64,000 bases of DNA from NCBI GenBank assembly GCA_003255065.1, contig QAOA01007183.1, positions 1,746,939-1,810,938 on the forward strand. Direction: 5' to 3'. This DNA comes from Cercis canadensis. Lineage: Eukaryota; Streptophyta; Magnoliopsida; Fabales; Fabaceae. Below are positions 52,151 through 64,000 of this stretch, piece by piece. Position 1 is the first letter of the stretch; every line of letters starts with the position of its first letter. Below the pieces are notes generated by a model that saw only the letters and a list, made by a program, of their open reading frames with translations, did not search any database and was not told where the DNA came from. Position numbers and translations under genes: made by a program.

Positions 52151-55114
52151 TTATACCACTCCTGAAGGAAGCCGAAGAACAAGTTGTCCACCAACAAGGC
52201 TGCAGCCAAGAAATTAAGAAGAAAAGTCAGCAAATTGACAAGAAGATCATACTAGGATGCCCAATGCATAACTGAGAACTTATCATCCACCTCTTGACAT
52301 AGTAGTAGCAGAAATCTGCCAGGATGAAAGTCTGGACAATTTCTGATAGGAGTACCATAGAAGGCCACAATCCATAACCCAAAGCCGTTAGTAGGCGTCC
52401 TCGGGTGTCTAATACCTGTGGAAGAGAGGGCAGAAATGCTCTTAGCTTGAGACGCTCAGGAAGACATCTTGCAAACTAAGATATTCTTGCCAAATAAATT
52501 AAATGAAAATACTCCATGCCACTTAATCTCCAGAGTATTATGATAATATCTTCAGGTATTTCCAGAACATGGTGACAAAAACATCTTGAAAGTTTTACGT
52601 TCATGACAAACCTGAAGGACCCAATGTGCACAACTCAAGAACCTTGCAACTCCAAGGGCAAAAACATAATGTGCAGTGAACGGCTCAACAATCTGAAAGT
52701 TGAAAGAAAGAATTAAGTCGCAAAGTAAAATGCAACAACATCATAAGAACAATTTCCAAGTAGCAAAAGGAATAAACATGTTTCTTCGAGACCTTAGTGT
52801 TCTGCATGACCCGCAGTTGAGGGAGTACAGACACAGCTTCAAGATAAACACAGAAAGCCCACAAAATCCTGTTCACAAGATGATGGTGGGTTGTGGGATG
52901 AATAAATATCGACAGCAGAGCACAAGGTATCACCTGCATTTAGGCAAAAGATAAGTTAATCCTTAAGAATTGGTATATTCTGAAATTCCATCGGAAAAAT
53001 ACACTGACAATTTCCAAGTAGCCTAAACCCCCAGGGCAATTGAACCTCCATTTGTTTAGATGAACAATGGATGAAATTACCACTATTTTTATCAGAAAAA
53101 ACACTTCTCAATTTCGAGCAAAACTATAGTCACTGTATATGGAACTAAGACAGTTTTCTTGTAGAATTTTGAGCCAATAAATTAAATCATGAGAAAATGG
53201 ATAGGTTTCAGTAATTTTAAACCCATTTTAAGGAGTCAAAATGGGGTTCTTAGGAAAAAGCTTGAAGCAGGTATGCATTTATGCTCCAAAGTGTGCAACC
53301 AGTCAGAAACTTTGATCAACTGTAATGACACTATACTAAACAAAAAGTGGCTTTCATACTTGATCTTAAGGCTTTAGACTGAGAGAGAAGTTCAACAGAA
53401 AAATCTTAGGTGCTGAAAAGCAAGCCTATATATACAGAATAGGAGGTATTACTCCAAAGAGATACACATTACCAATGATAATAGATGAAGAAACATTAGC
53501 AACACTATAGGCAAACTGAACTACTGGAGTCAACATTTTCAACAAACAAAGATGGTAATTTCACTAAAACAAAAAGATGCACAACTTTTGCAAAAATTGT
53601 GGGGCTTACCACATAGTATATTGCAAAATTGTCCTTATCATCCATGTAACTGGATTTCAATTTAAAACGTATCATATAGATAACCCAAAGGGTTGTTCCC
53701 AGCGTTGCTGAATCAAGTATGGTATGTATATCAAATTCCATAACAAAACTGCAATAAAGTCTAACAGCTAAGAACATAGCTGTTAGCTCCTGCGATTTAA
53801 GCGAAAGACCTGCAAAGGTTAAAAACATAGTTCAGGAGCTGGATGTTATAAGCAAGGAAATAGATAGAAGAATCTTTTCTTCCCAAACACAGCCAGCCGC
53901 TCCACCACCACCAACACCCCCCCCCCACAACACCCCCAACCCAAAAATAAGAAAAAAAACTTAACAGACAAAAAGCTACATTAGTCTGAACAGTAATTTC
54001 CCCTATTGAAACAATGTGACACTAAACAAATCCCATTATGTTACTTATGTCTTATTTTTTCCAGATGGGAGGAAAGCATTTTAATTAGCAAACAACTGTT
54101 TGCTCTGCTATATGCTTAAAAGTTAAAGACACGAAATGAAGTAAATTAGACATAACCTTCCCTTCCCATTCCAAGATACTATATCTATCCGTCAAGGCAG
54201 ACCACCAGATAGGAAATCCGTATATTGGACATTGTTACGAGGCAACAAAAATCTGCCTTGGCGATCCCCACAGTAAATTAAGCCAAGGTATGTTTGTAAG
54301 CAGTAACATTAGTAACGTAATAAGGTGAAACCACCAGTCCGTATAACCATGAAAGAAGGGACCATATTAATTTCCATCAAAATTCAAAAACAGAAGGAGC
54401 TCCTCAACTTATCCCTTTTTCTGCCATAAACCAATCCCCTCCTACAGGTTACATTATTAGCATCTAAACATCCTAGTAATAGTAACCCGTAAGCGATATA
54501 TGTTTAATAAGTAGATAGTAACTATGCTGAGTCCTAAGTCCTGATCCCCGACACCTGTTCCAGCTTCCAAGGGACCATTACAGGCTTATAGTGCCGCAAG
54601 CGTTCCTAAGATTGTAAATTGTTGTAAAATTCCAAAATTTGAGGCCTAAGTAGAACTTTTCGAGGTTAAAGGCTCATATTCCAATTTTCTTTCTAATGAA
54701 GACAAACATTGTAAATCAATGCACATGACTTACGGCTCCATTTTATAGAAACCCTAATCCCAAATATCAGATAGCTTAAAATCAAAATAAAAACGAAAGG
54801 GGCCATTGAAGGAGTGTATACGAAATTAAGATTGAAGAAAATAAGAATGTAAGGGCATTGTTTGAATTTGTAAAATGGAATTAATGGGTACCAGCACAAG
54901 TTTTTTCCTTGGTGAGCTTGTAAATGAGTACGGATATTCCTAAGGCGTGAACAGCCTCTGCTGCGACGAAGAGATTGTCATGATCATGAACGACCATTCT
55001 GAGAAAGAGCAAGGCCACGAGGCCCGAAACGACTACGAGAAACGCCTTCATCTTGGGCGGTTGACGGCGAACCCATGTGGCCACCGCGTGGATCGGCCTC
55101 TTGCTTCCCTTCAT
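52151..55114 (-). CDS. ERD2-like ER-lumen protein-retaining receptor family member (6 exons, 272 aa)
   Basis: Exons: 55114-54892, 53809-53610, 52933-52793, 52692-52612, 52415-52291 and 52199-52151; the total is 819 bp. An extended N-terminus (about 50 residues, with PKMKAFLVVVSGLVALLFLR as an added hydrophobic segment) precedes the ERD2 core. Core motifs are EAVHALGISVLIYKLTKEKTC, LSLKSQELTAMFLAVRLYCS, YLEAVSVLPQLRVMQ, AHYVFALGVARFLSCAHWVLQ and ADFCYYYVK. Several hydrophobic helices are visible, as expected for the seven-helix family. The 272-residue length equals that of Arabidopsis At1g75760 and At1g19970, which form a plant group distinct from the short ERD2 HDEL receptors. Retrieval of HDEL ligands is known for true ERD2, while this longer group is less well defined, so its ligand is uncertain. 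Confidence 0.9.
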
Positions 55115-56776
55115 TCTCTCTCCCTATGGCCTGTGTTGCTGTGTCTCTATGCGTGTGTTGTCTCTCTGAAGCCTGATAATCTCTATGCCTTCTAACTTGT
55201 AACGAAAAGTACCTAAGTAAGTGATTGGGTTTGGAGTTTGCGGGCGGAACACGTGTGATCGGTTTGGTTGGACTTGGACTTGGACGTTGATCTGTTATTG
55301 GCTGTTCAACAACCGCTCCGCTGCACCATTGGCTGTGCTATGCGTTTTGGTGCCACACCCCACTAACAAATTACAACTATGGCCCATCGGAATTTCTATT
55401 TAATTTCATTGGTGGACAAGAATAAGAGAATTCTCAAGCAACAAAGAATCACGTTTATGATTGATTAGAGTGCTCAATGAACACCCAAGGGCCAAAACAC
55501 ATGTATAGTAATGCTAAACGAGCAAGTAATATTATTAAACTAATTTTTATTTGGAAAAAATATTTCAAAAGCACTCAAAATAATTTGTCACAAATTAGAA
55601 TTTATTAAAATATAAACAAATTTAATCATATCAATTATATATGAGGATATAGTTGTGAGTCTAACTAATATATATATAACATCATCCATCAAAAGGTGCT
55701 TGCTTGATTCAATAACTATTCTCGCTACCTAATATTTTTTAATTAAATTTTTTCTTTATCCTCTCCAGCTCATAATAAATCTTAAGTTTAAATATATTAA
55801 AAGTCTCTATAATTTAGACAAATTTTAAATCAAATTTTTATATATATTTTTTTTTTCTTTTGAGGTTATAGTTTTAATATTTTTTTAATTAGGTTATTGT
55901 CATCACCCCGTGTTATAATTCTATCAGTTTAGTGCTAACATAATAAATAGTTTTTTCATGTGGCAATATATTAAGCTTACGTGGTGCCAAAGTGACATAT
56001 AAATATTAAGGAGTGAAGAAGGTAAAGAGAGAATAAAAAAAGATGATGAGATGAAAATTTTGTTACCATTTTGGCATTATTTCAGCTTTTTTTTTTAACC
56101 ACATAAACAAATTGTTTGCCATGTTAACACTAAATTGAAGGTGACAACAATAATCAAATTAAATATATATATATATATATATATATAAAGACCCCAAAAA
56201 TTAAAAAAAAATTATAAAAACTTGATTCAAAATTCGTTTAAATTATAAAAATTTATAATACATTTAATGAAAATTATATTATATTACATGTGTATGTCAT
56301 ACTACACTGACGTGACAAGTTACGTAATTTTTATATTTTATTTGATATAAAATTAATTTATTTTATTTTTTTAAACAAAATTAAAAATAATTAATTTATA
56401 CACATATTATTCATATATCAATTATTTTTATGTAATATGACATATAACAAAATATTTAAAAAATTTCTTACATTTAAACCTAAATCTTATGATTACTGAA
56501 AGCCCAAAAGGCCCGACTGTACTTATATCCCTAGTCTAACTCCAGCCAATCCGGACCCAACAGAGAAAGCCCTATATATATCCATTGAATAATCGGAAGC
56601 GTGTTTTGAATTTTCAACAGTGACAAAAGATACTCTTCTCGTCTCCAAAATACGCTCTCGCTGAGTCGACCGTTGCAATCTCGTTTATCCCACTACAACG
56701 GTCCTTTTTTTTTTTCTGCTCTGATAGATTGAAACTCTTTCCTTTTCCTACGTGTCTTCTTCTTCTACAATTCATA
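55115..56776. other. Divergent promoter region between ERD2-like and coiled-coil genes
   Basis: About 1.7 kb, mostly AT-rich, with a large fold-back element at 55790-56270. Just before the coiled-coil gene, AGCCCA and GGCCCG site-II-like motifs occur near 56501-56515, followed by TATATATA near 56573. Confidence 0.5.
55790..56270. mobile_element. Large fold-back MITE-like element, about 480 bp
   Basis: The left arm (55790-55910) and the reverse complement of the right arm (56155-56270) align over about 110 bp. For example ATAATTTAGACAAATTTT on the left matches ATAATTTAAACGAATTTT from the right, and GGTTATTGTCATCACC matches GATTATTGTTGTCACC. The middle is unique AT-rich DNA with no open frame, and a (TA)n run is in the right arm. 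Confidence 0.6.
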
Positions 56777-59484
56777 ATGCGCAAGAGAAAGCTTTCCAAT
56801 GTCTCTTCTGAACGTCGAAATTGGGAGAATATCTTTCACGGGTTGGTTCAGATATTACAGACCCAGCAAAAACAACTCCAAACCCTAGTCAAAGAGAGGA
56901 AATTTCTTGAAGATCGGATCAGGATGCAACATGATGGATGGGTTTCCGATATCCGTCTTTATAAGGATCAGATCTCTGAGGTAATTTTTCTAACTGTCGC
57001 ATAGTTTTAATTTTTTGGTAGATTCTCTGTTAGGGTTTTTGCAACTTGTTGGGTTGGTTTGGGGGTTCATAAATTCTTAAAATTTTTCCTTGTAATGATT
57101 GTGTAGATGAAGGGAAGTTTGACATTTGAGGAGAAGAAACGTTTACTTGAGGCGGCGAAGGCAGATTTGGCGCTGGGATCTAAGCACAGAGAGGCTTCTA
57201 TTACCAAATGGATTTTAGGTTAGTGTCTTTTCTTTTAAGTGACCGGGCTTTAGCCTCACTCTGTCCTTTTGATTGGGGAGTGACATGCCTTAAATGATTT
57301 CCTAAGCCTTTTTTTGGGTAAAGAAAACCAACTCAGGAATTAAGCGTCTGTACTAGGGCGTCTATCTATTCTTGACTAGGGTCTGAATCGTTTCCTTAAG
57401 TTAGTTTGAGTTTTGAATTTGATGGAATAACTGCCTCCTTTGTAGGAGTGGCTTAACTGGTAGATGTTGAATTGATACTTTTGTACTCCCTTTTCGATAA
57501 TTGTAAACCTTGTGGTTTTGGGATTTCAAGGATAACAAAAGATTGACGCCAAAGAAAAGAACGCACAGTTCTGTATCAGTGATTCAGCGGTGGGTTTCCT
57601 CCTTACAGTAGTTTAGATATTCTCCATTTCATACACTAATTTTTCCTTTGTGCGCTTTCAAAGCAAAAAGGAAAGGTCCTTGAGGCTTTGGGGAGGTTAC
57701 TGACTGCTATACAAACTCACAAATTCATGCTTTGTTGCCCAGAGTGTGAGTATTTGGGTAGGATCAAGGTGAAACTCCATTCCCCAAGTGTGAATGAGTT
57801 TATATGGTTCTTGAGGCTTCATTTGGATGATGGAGTACCTGATCCTCCTGGAAAGGTCCTGGGTTTCTATCCCTTTGGGGTCACTCATCACATCATCTGA
57901 TTGATAGAGAATGTTTGTGTTAAGCTGCTTTACATCATTAATTATCATATAATTTTGATTAGTATTCAGAATATGGGGACTTTAACTGCTTACATTTCTT
58001 GACTTTTACCTTTTTCTAATTGTAGAACATGCAGAGAATGAGTTGGCAGATTTTAAAGCTTGGTTTGAATGCCTTTCTCGTAAGTCCTCTAATGGAGAAG
58101 TATGTCAGTGTTTCATAAATCTTGAATTTTCTGCTGTTGCTTAGTTGGTTAGCATGCTGAGCATTCTCTTTACTACAGGACCAAGCAACAACATATAAGG
58201 ATACTGAGAAGAGAAATGGAAGAATGACAGAATGTGGGAACAAGTTCATTAGCAAAATAGCGGAGGAGAAATCTTCCAAGAAAGATGAACGTGAAATAAG
58301 AAGATTAAAACGAGAATATGAGAAGCTTGCTTTAGAGAAAAGTTCTGAGGTATCGGCACTCTTGGCCGAAAAGAAATTTGTGTGGAATCAATATAATATA
58401 ATGGAGAAAGATTATATTAACAAATTAAGGAGCAAGCAAATTGAAGTGGACCGAGCCAATGAGAATACAGAGATACTTGTTTCCAGTATGGAGCAACTGC
58501 AGTCAGCCAACGATGAAAAAGATGATACAATCTCAAGGTTAGAAAGTAAAGTGGTTGATATGGAGGTTGATACAAAAAGATTAAATGAAGAAGTATCAAG
58601 ACTCTCAGTGGAGTTAGAATCATTGAGAAAGTCCAAAAATACTCAAGTTACGCCGTTCTTAAATAGGTGCACTGCAGGAATTAAAACTTCCGACAAAGAA
58701 GGCAATAAGAGCAGCAAGAGTAGAAGTAATATCTCATTGAAGAAAGAAACGTCTACTCTCAATGCCCCTGTTTCCGTAAAGGATTCTGAAAAGGTAAAGC
58801 ATTTGCCCCTTTTATCTGAATGAGATTACCCGTTCCCTATCCTCCTTTGTCTGCTTGGTGATACATGGTCTGTGATGAGTTCATGGAAACTTTCTTCTGC
58901 ATCATATCATTCATGCTCTTTTGCTTTTTATACCCAGAGTTTGGGATGCATGTAAATGAGACTCCTAGAATATTTCGGATGGACAATAATAACAATAATA
59001 TGCTGTTACACTCCTAGAATAAATGCTAACCTGTGTGCACCAACCCATCGGTTTGCATTCCACGATCAATTGCCAGCTTTAGAATCAGTTTGGCGTAATT
59101 GATTGCCCGTTGAGCTGTATCATGGTATCTGGAAGTAGTAGCATCTGCATCCTATTGTATATTTTGTTATTTTGTTTTGCCATTCGTTATGTGTAATTAT
59201 TATTGGATGTAGAATTGAAACCATCTCGGCTTTGGCGGTGAAAATTTGATTAAACGTCCCAATTCAATTCCAATTTACTCCGAAACCATAAAAAGAGTAG
59301 CATTGAGTAGTCCACACTGTTATTATTTATTTATTTTGGTTCGTATTTTTCTGTCCAGGGAAACAGAAGCTTAAGAAAGAGGAAAGAAGCTCCAGTTATT
59401 CCCGTCTCCGAGACCCCAAAACTATTCTCATCCAACTTCAAGGTTCCAAAATTGAAGAAGCCTCTCCAAGTGTCAAATGACTGA
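56777..59484 (+). CDS. Coiled-coil protein, At1g19980-like (5 exons, 376 aa)
   Basis: Exons: 56777-56980, 57107-57218, 58026-58099, 58179-58793 and 59359-59484, all phases closing. The start is the first ATG (MRKRKLSNVSSERRNWENIF); the frame is open upstream but without an earlier ATG. At the end of exon 3, a GTAAGT donor at 58080 would break the frame, so GTATGT after 58099 is used. Exon 4 encodes a long Lys/Glu-rich coiled coil (residues about 150-280, ending near DTISRLESKVVDMEVDTKR). The C-terminus is basic (RSLRKRKEAP, FKVPKLKKPL), suggesting nuclear location. The Arabidopsis counterpart At1g19980 is annotated only as cytomatrix protein-related, and I see no enzymatic domain. It lies next to the ERD2-like and nucleolin-like genes in both genomes as I recall. 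Confidence 0.82.
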
Positions 59485-60252
59485 TGATACTTCGCTTTAA
59501 ATGTTGTATATCTTGTATCTTGTATGATTCTTTTTTTTTTTTTTTCTATGTAAATTATGAATCAACTTTTTAGTTTAGAATAGGATTGTTCATAAGATTT
59601 CTTGTGAAAATGGTAGATTTATTATTTATCTGTTAGTCGATTATTTTTTATATTTTAGATGGTTCGACCTCTATCTGGGAGGTCCAAGTGAGTAAGTGTG
59701 TCGTGCAAGTAAAGTAGTTGATTAACAGTTGTTTCATCAATCAGAAATCACTTTTCTTGCCCAAGTTGTATGGTTGTTTTCTGGTCATTTCTGCCCAATT
59801 TATACTCTGTTGGTGCTGAGTTCGTGTGCACATGGAGTTGATACAGATTAGGCGTCGGATTATGAATTTAAGACTGAAACCGGCGCTTCAACCTGAGACT
59901 CCTCACATCTGGCGTTGTAGGTATAGTTGAAGTGAATGATTTTCTTCCCCCAAATTATAAATGAATGATTGAGTTCTTGCGCCAAATTACTACTACCACT
60001 ACTAATAATTACAGAACTCGCAAGGTTAGGAGGAAGTTCAGTATGGAGTTTCCTATTAAGAATTTACAAAATTTCAAACGGAAAAGAAAAAGTGCATTAA
60101 GGATCTTATTTTAGCATCCACGCAACCACAAAAAAATAAAAGAAAGAAACTTGTTATTGATCAAATCTATGAGAGAAAAGAACAAAGTATATAGCATACA
60201 CAATTTGGGTAGAAGGTGAGAAAGTCCATTTTTTCTTAATGTTATGATACAA
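59485..60252. other. Convergent spacer
   Basis: 3' flanks of the coiled-coil gene and the small membrane-protein gene. Nothing else recognised. Confidence 0.5.
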
Positions 60253-60654
60253 CTAGTAGGATCTCCAAATCACTGGCGACCACATAGACTTGAAATTGGA
60301 GTGGTAGGAAACCAAGACCAAAAGTAAGACGAGAAACGCAGCGACGCGCCAAGGCGAACCTCCAGCTGCTCTACCAAGTAAATGTTGCTTTACTTGTGGA
60401 GAAGGAAGTGTAGAGATGTAGTGGGCGATGAAGATCAAAACGAGAGGCAAAAGCAGAAGCAACAAGTTGAGGTTGATCATGGCTGTCTCCATGGAAGACT
60501 TATAGTTTATATACGATGAAACCCATAGCAAGAACATTACGATGCCAACTATGGTGACCAGCGGCAGAGGAGGTGCAGATATTGAGGACAAAGTGTTCTC
60601 CGTCCACCCTCGCTTCCATGCTGGCCCTCTTCTCTCCTTAAACAGCAACCCCAT
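60253..60654 (-). CDS. Small plant membrane protein, single exon (133 aa)
   Basis: An intronless frame of 133 residues starting MGLLFKERRGPAWKRGW. Three hydrophobic segments are visible: about 32-49 (LVTIVGIVMFLLWVSSYI), 60-80 (INLNLLLLLLPLVLIFIAHYI) and 104-118 (VAAFLVLLLVLVSYH). Between the last two is a basic loop with QHLLGRAAGGSPWR, and the short tail ends MWSPVIWRSY. The N-terminal KRGWTENTLSSISAPPLPL and the GGSPW element look like conserved features of an uncharacterised plant family, but I cannot name it. The leader has CT repeats. Coding is supported by the regular hydrophobic pattern; function unknown. Confidence 0.75.
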   Translation of the reverse strand: MGLLFKERRGPAWKRGWTENTLSSISAPPLPLVTIVGIVMFLLWVSSYINYKSSMETAMINLNLLLLLLPLVLIFIAHYISTLPSPQVKQHLLGRAAGGSPWRVAAFLVLLLVLVSYHSNFKSMWSPVIWRSY

Positions 60655-61983
60655 CTTTCTGGCACTCTCTCTATGTGTTTCAAATTCTCTCTCTCTCTCT
60701 ATGTGTTAATTTGTTGGTGATTTGTGTTGTGGGTTTGGCATAAATTCTGGAGTAGTGAGGTGCAGATTCTATCTCCAAACCGACCTTTATTTTGGACTTT
60801 TGGCCACCGAGATGGACTTGGGAGTTGGGATTGATACCAAAATTGTAGGGAATGGAGACGCGCGTCTTGTGTGCAGAAAAAGAGTACGTGGGGTGGGGGG
60901 AATATATTCGTCACTGTCTCATGCAAAAGCTTCATATCTAAGGTTTTGGTTTTGGATGTGATGTGCCGAATCTCGGTGTTGCCACTTGACAAGTATTACG
61001 CACTATATTTCAATTTTCAAGCATTAATAAATTGATGAAATCTAGCCCTTGGCGTTGGGTTTAGATTGATAAATTTAGATAGTTTAATAAACACCCACCG
61101 TAACCAATAATTTAATCCATAGCAGAGAGAATTGCATAGTTGTGAATTGGAAAACCAGGAGCAGTACTGAGTCCTGACTAAGAAAACAGGCAGAGGACAA
61201 ACAAGGATCCTCGAGGAATCTCTGTCTCTTGAAACTCTCCATGGTCGCTTGATTGATGACTCTCTAGCTATCCCAGCCTTTACCATTGAAAATACCACCA
61301 TTTCTTGCTTTCCAGACTTGCCAATTAATAAAACCACCCAATTCAATCAGTTACTTACCACCACATCTCCTCTAAGCTCCTAGTCCTTGGTTATGACATT
61401 TGCAATATGAATAGTACTTATAATATTAAATAATTAGCATAAATATATATCTCGAGTAAAAATATATTTTTTTTAACTACGATCTATTGATTTTTTTCTA
61501 TAAAATAGTAGAATTTTTTTTTTTAATGAAAGCCTTTTTTGTCCTTCAAGACAAAAATAAAGAGTTTTACTCTTTTCCTCTTTTTTTTTTTTAAAAAAAA
61601 AGAAAGACCTAGAACAGTAGAGTCTTTCACAAGAAAAGCTAATTTGCTTGCCATTTATATTGGCCCATGTTACATATTTGTGGGCCAATATGGGCCCGAT
61701 ATGGCTAACCTTTTTTGGGCCAGGAAGTTGTAACAATCGCCTTGTCTCCGGTCCAGTCCCCTAATCAAAGTGGCCCAAACCCAAATCTCCAAACGTTTCG
61801 CTAGGCCATCCGAAACGTCAAGAATTCGAAACCTTGCACTTGTCCAGAGCTTCTCCTTTCTGTAAAATACGAAAGGGAAATTAGCCTTATGCTATTCACC
61901 GGGGTTTTACATTCAAAACCCTTGTTATTCTTCTCATATTCTGTGATTCGCGAATTTTTTTTTTCAAAATTTTTTCCTGAAAA
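60655..61983. other. Divergent promoter region before the nucleolin-like gene
   Basis: A CT-rich tract lies near 60688-60703. A frame of 109 codons on the minus strand at 61017-61346 has no recognisable family and may be chance. The last 320 bp carry a cluster of TGGGCC/GGCCCA motifs. No gene supported. Confidence 0.5.
61662..61777. promoter_or_regulatory. Cluster of five site-II (TGGGCC/GGCCCA) motifs
   Basis: Motifs at 61662-61667, 61681-61686, 61691-61696, 61716-61721 and 61772-61777, 207-322 bp upstream of the start at 61984. Such motifs are known binding sites for TCP factors in plant genes for ribosome production and proliferation, fitting a nucleolin-like gene. Confidence 0.6.
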
Positions 61984-62814
61984 ATGCCGTCGGAAGATAC
62001 GAATCCCATGAAGGCGGAGAATAAAGAAGAAAAGGAGAAGAAGAGTTCAGGTTCTACTTCTAAGAAGGCCACCAAGGCCACAAGTGCGAGTGCTAAATCC
62101 CAACCGAAGAAGGTTGCAAAAGTGAAGAAAGAAGAGCCTGAACCAGATTATTCTCCAAAACCCGCTAAGGCTGCCAATTCGGGTTCTCGCTATAAGGTGA
62201 AAAAGGAAGAGAATGACGACTGCGACGAAAACGATGTCAAGCCCGGTGCCAAGAGGAGCTCCAATATGAACCTCGATAAGGTTTCTCCCACCAATTTTTT
62301 TTTTTTCTCCAATAAAGACTTAACCCTTTTAATTTCTTCCCCCAACCTCTTCCAAATAAAATTTCCACTCTGTATGACGAATGAGAATTAATCTTGGGGG
62401 GTTTATATAAAATGGAGCTTTCATTCCAAGACTCCTCCTTTTTTCTTGTTTCATTTTCCTTGTCATAAGCAAGTGTCATCATCATTTTAAATTGTCTTAT
62501 TGAAATATCGACTGTTATGAGATAAAGGAACTGAAGAACAAAAAGAAGAAAAAAGAGGAAGAAAAGAAAAAGGTGCAGCCTGCTGCAGAGCGGAAGAAGA
62601 GAGAAAAAAAGGTTTTTGATTTACCTGGGCAGAAACGAGATCCGCCTGAGGAGGTATGCTGCTGCTTTCATGTTTTGGATCATTTTTAAGTTTGTTTGCT
62701 AAACAAGTTTGAGTAATGGTTTTGTTCCATTCAAAAAATTCAGAAAGAACCCCTGAGGATTTTTTACGAAACTTTGTACAAGCAAGTTCCCAATAGCGAA
62801 ATGGCACAAATCTG
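61984..62814 (+). CDS. Lysine-rich nucleolin-annotated protein, At1g19990-like, 5' part only
   Basis: Visible exons: 61984-62280, 62528-62653 and 62744-62814 (ending in phase 2). The second could begin at 62522 instead, since AG precedes both and adds IK in frame. The intron after 62814 runs to the window edge, so the C-terminus is missing. The first 99 residues are Lys/Glu/Ser-rich and disordered (KKATKATSASAKSQPKKVAK). Exon 2 encodes a Lys-rich stretch then VFDLPGQKRDPPEE. Exon 3 gives PLRIFYETLYKQVPNSEMAQ, which seems the start of a short conserved domain. No RRM motif is visible. Arabidopsis At1g19990 is annotated as nucleolin by composition, from memory. A nuclear or nucleolar location is likely but the molecular role is unknown. 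Confidence 0.8.
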
Positions 62815-64000
62815 GTGAGTTACGCTACCCATCTCCCAATTTCGTTATCTATTATTTGGTCCTTTGACTTCTGAAGGAAGCTATTATGAATGCTTTGTTT
62901 CTCCTGTAATCTTCATTAGTTAAAAGATTTAATTATATATCTGCTGACTGTTTTAGTGAAAGAGGTAGCCTATTAGCATGATCTTCACTCCCCAGAGAAT
63001 AACACTATTGACAAGTGGATACAAAACACACTTCCACTTAAAGGAGCCAGTTAAACAGTGTATTAACAGAGTAGTTATGTCATGAGTGTCAGGTCAGCTA
63101 TAAATGAAAGAACGAATTATGTGCTTCCTGTAATTTTAAAAATTTTGCCCATGAGTAAGCATACCTGGAAATAGGGTGATTTCTCAATCTCCCTTAGCAT
63201 ACAATTTATTTAAAGTCCATGATATACTGTGTGTATTGATGCATTTCTTCCTTTTCTCTATCACAAAGTGATTATCTGTTTGCATAACGGATGTCTATTC
63301 CCTTAGTTGGGTTCTAATCAATGTTGAAGCTTTTGGGTAATATAATCCTATTAATTTCCAGATGGTAACCTTGTGTTTGATAGGATGCTCGTAATGTTCA
63401 GATGTAAGCATAAGACTTATTCGCACCAAATTGGCTCTTGCATCTTTGTTTTGTCTATACAAAGTTTTATATCATTAGAAAGTCATGTATGCTTTTATTT
63501 TCGTGACATGGGTTAGATTATTACTTTAGACTATATATATTCATTTTTCTTTAAAAGTTTAAAATTTGCCACTTAAATGGATGCTCCCCTTGCAAATGTG
63601 GACAGCCAGATTTAATTGCTGGATGCAACTCAACCTGTGATCGGGTTTTGGGGTTGGGAAATAAAGGGTGTGTATGAACGTAAGTAAGTTTGAAAATTCA
63701 GATGCTCAACAGTCTTCCATACAATTTAACATGATTGGAATGATTTGTGAGAGCCAACAAACGCTTGTCCCCCTCATTCCCTCTAATTAGGTGAGCATCA
63801 ACTTTGATTGAGAGACAAATCAAGGATTAGTCTATGACAATATTCCTACTTCTGGCTTAAATATTGCTTCTGCTTTGCCCAAGAGGAAGTCGCCACTCAT
63901 TCTCCTTTCTCAGACCATGGGATCAGATACCTATTTATCTCACTAGCTGACATTGGGTTTGCAATGTGCGCATATTGCCCTCAATTCTCATAATTTAGGT

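Noticed and set aside
57688..57900. 70-codon frame inside intron 2 of the coiled-coil gene
   Set aside because: It has no splice phase fit with the flanking exons; possibly repeat-derived, but I could not define ends.
58026..58080. GTAAGT at 58080 as donor of coiled-coil exon 3
   Set aside because: Using it puts a stop soon after the next acceptor; GTATGT after 58099 keeps the frame open.
61017..61346. 109-codon minus-strand frame that faintly recalls retroelement protein
   Set aside because: No reverse-transcriptase motif could be seen, and it lies in a promoter region.

Overview
This is an AT-rich, intron-rich stretch of nuclear chromosome from a eudicot plant, probably a rosid. Genes have many short exons with GT-AG introns. 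Several families are plant-specific (GASA/snakin, WEB, E2FC, LQY1). No prokaryotic, viral or organellar block was seen. Exon structures below were built by hand: splice phases were followed through each gene and every complete model closes as an exact multiple of three.

Layout. 0-13 kb, all minus strand: LQY1 (thylakoid photosystem II repair), E2FC (cell-cycle transcription factor) and TRM6 (tRNA m1A58 methyltransferase subunit). 16-26 kb: a C2H2 zinc-finger protein whose C-terminal half resembles a PARP fold (+), a small unknown protein (+) and a WEB-family coiled-coil protein (-). 27-37.5 kb, plus strand: an intact plastid-type hexokinase, a decayed tandem copy of it, and the AP-2 sigma subunit. 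38-55 kb, minus strand: a 727-residue plant protein of unknown function, two GASA peptides and an ERD2-like seven-helix membrane protein. 56-64 kb: a coiled-coil protein (+), a small three-helix membrane protein (-) and the 5' part of a lysine-rich, nucleolin-annotated gene (+) that runs off the end.

The genes do not form a pathway. They are independent housekeeping and regulatory loci whose order recalls Arabidopsis chromosome 1. From memory, At1g75690-75760, At1g47830-47870 and At1g19970-19990 each carry a subset of these genes, so the window looks like a less fractionated version of an ancestral segment. The gaps hold AT-rich DNA, two tRNA-derived SINE-like insertions, fold-back MITE-like elements and microsatellites.

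Assembly quality matters here. Three single-N gaps (20319, 24926, 48519) each separate two almost identical copies of 197-245 bp, which look like contig ends left unmerged. One of them duplicates most of the last exon of a GASA gene. Other N positions sit in homopolymer runs.

The point of most biological interest is the zinc-finger gene at 16-18.5 kb, where a C2H2 finger is joined to a PARP-like domain that keeps the His and Glu but apparently not the Tyr of the H-Y-E triad.
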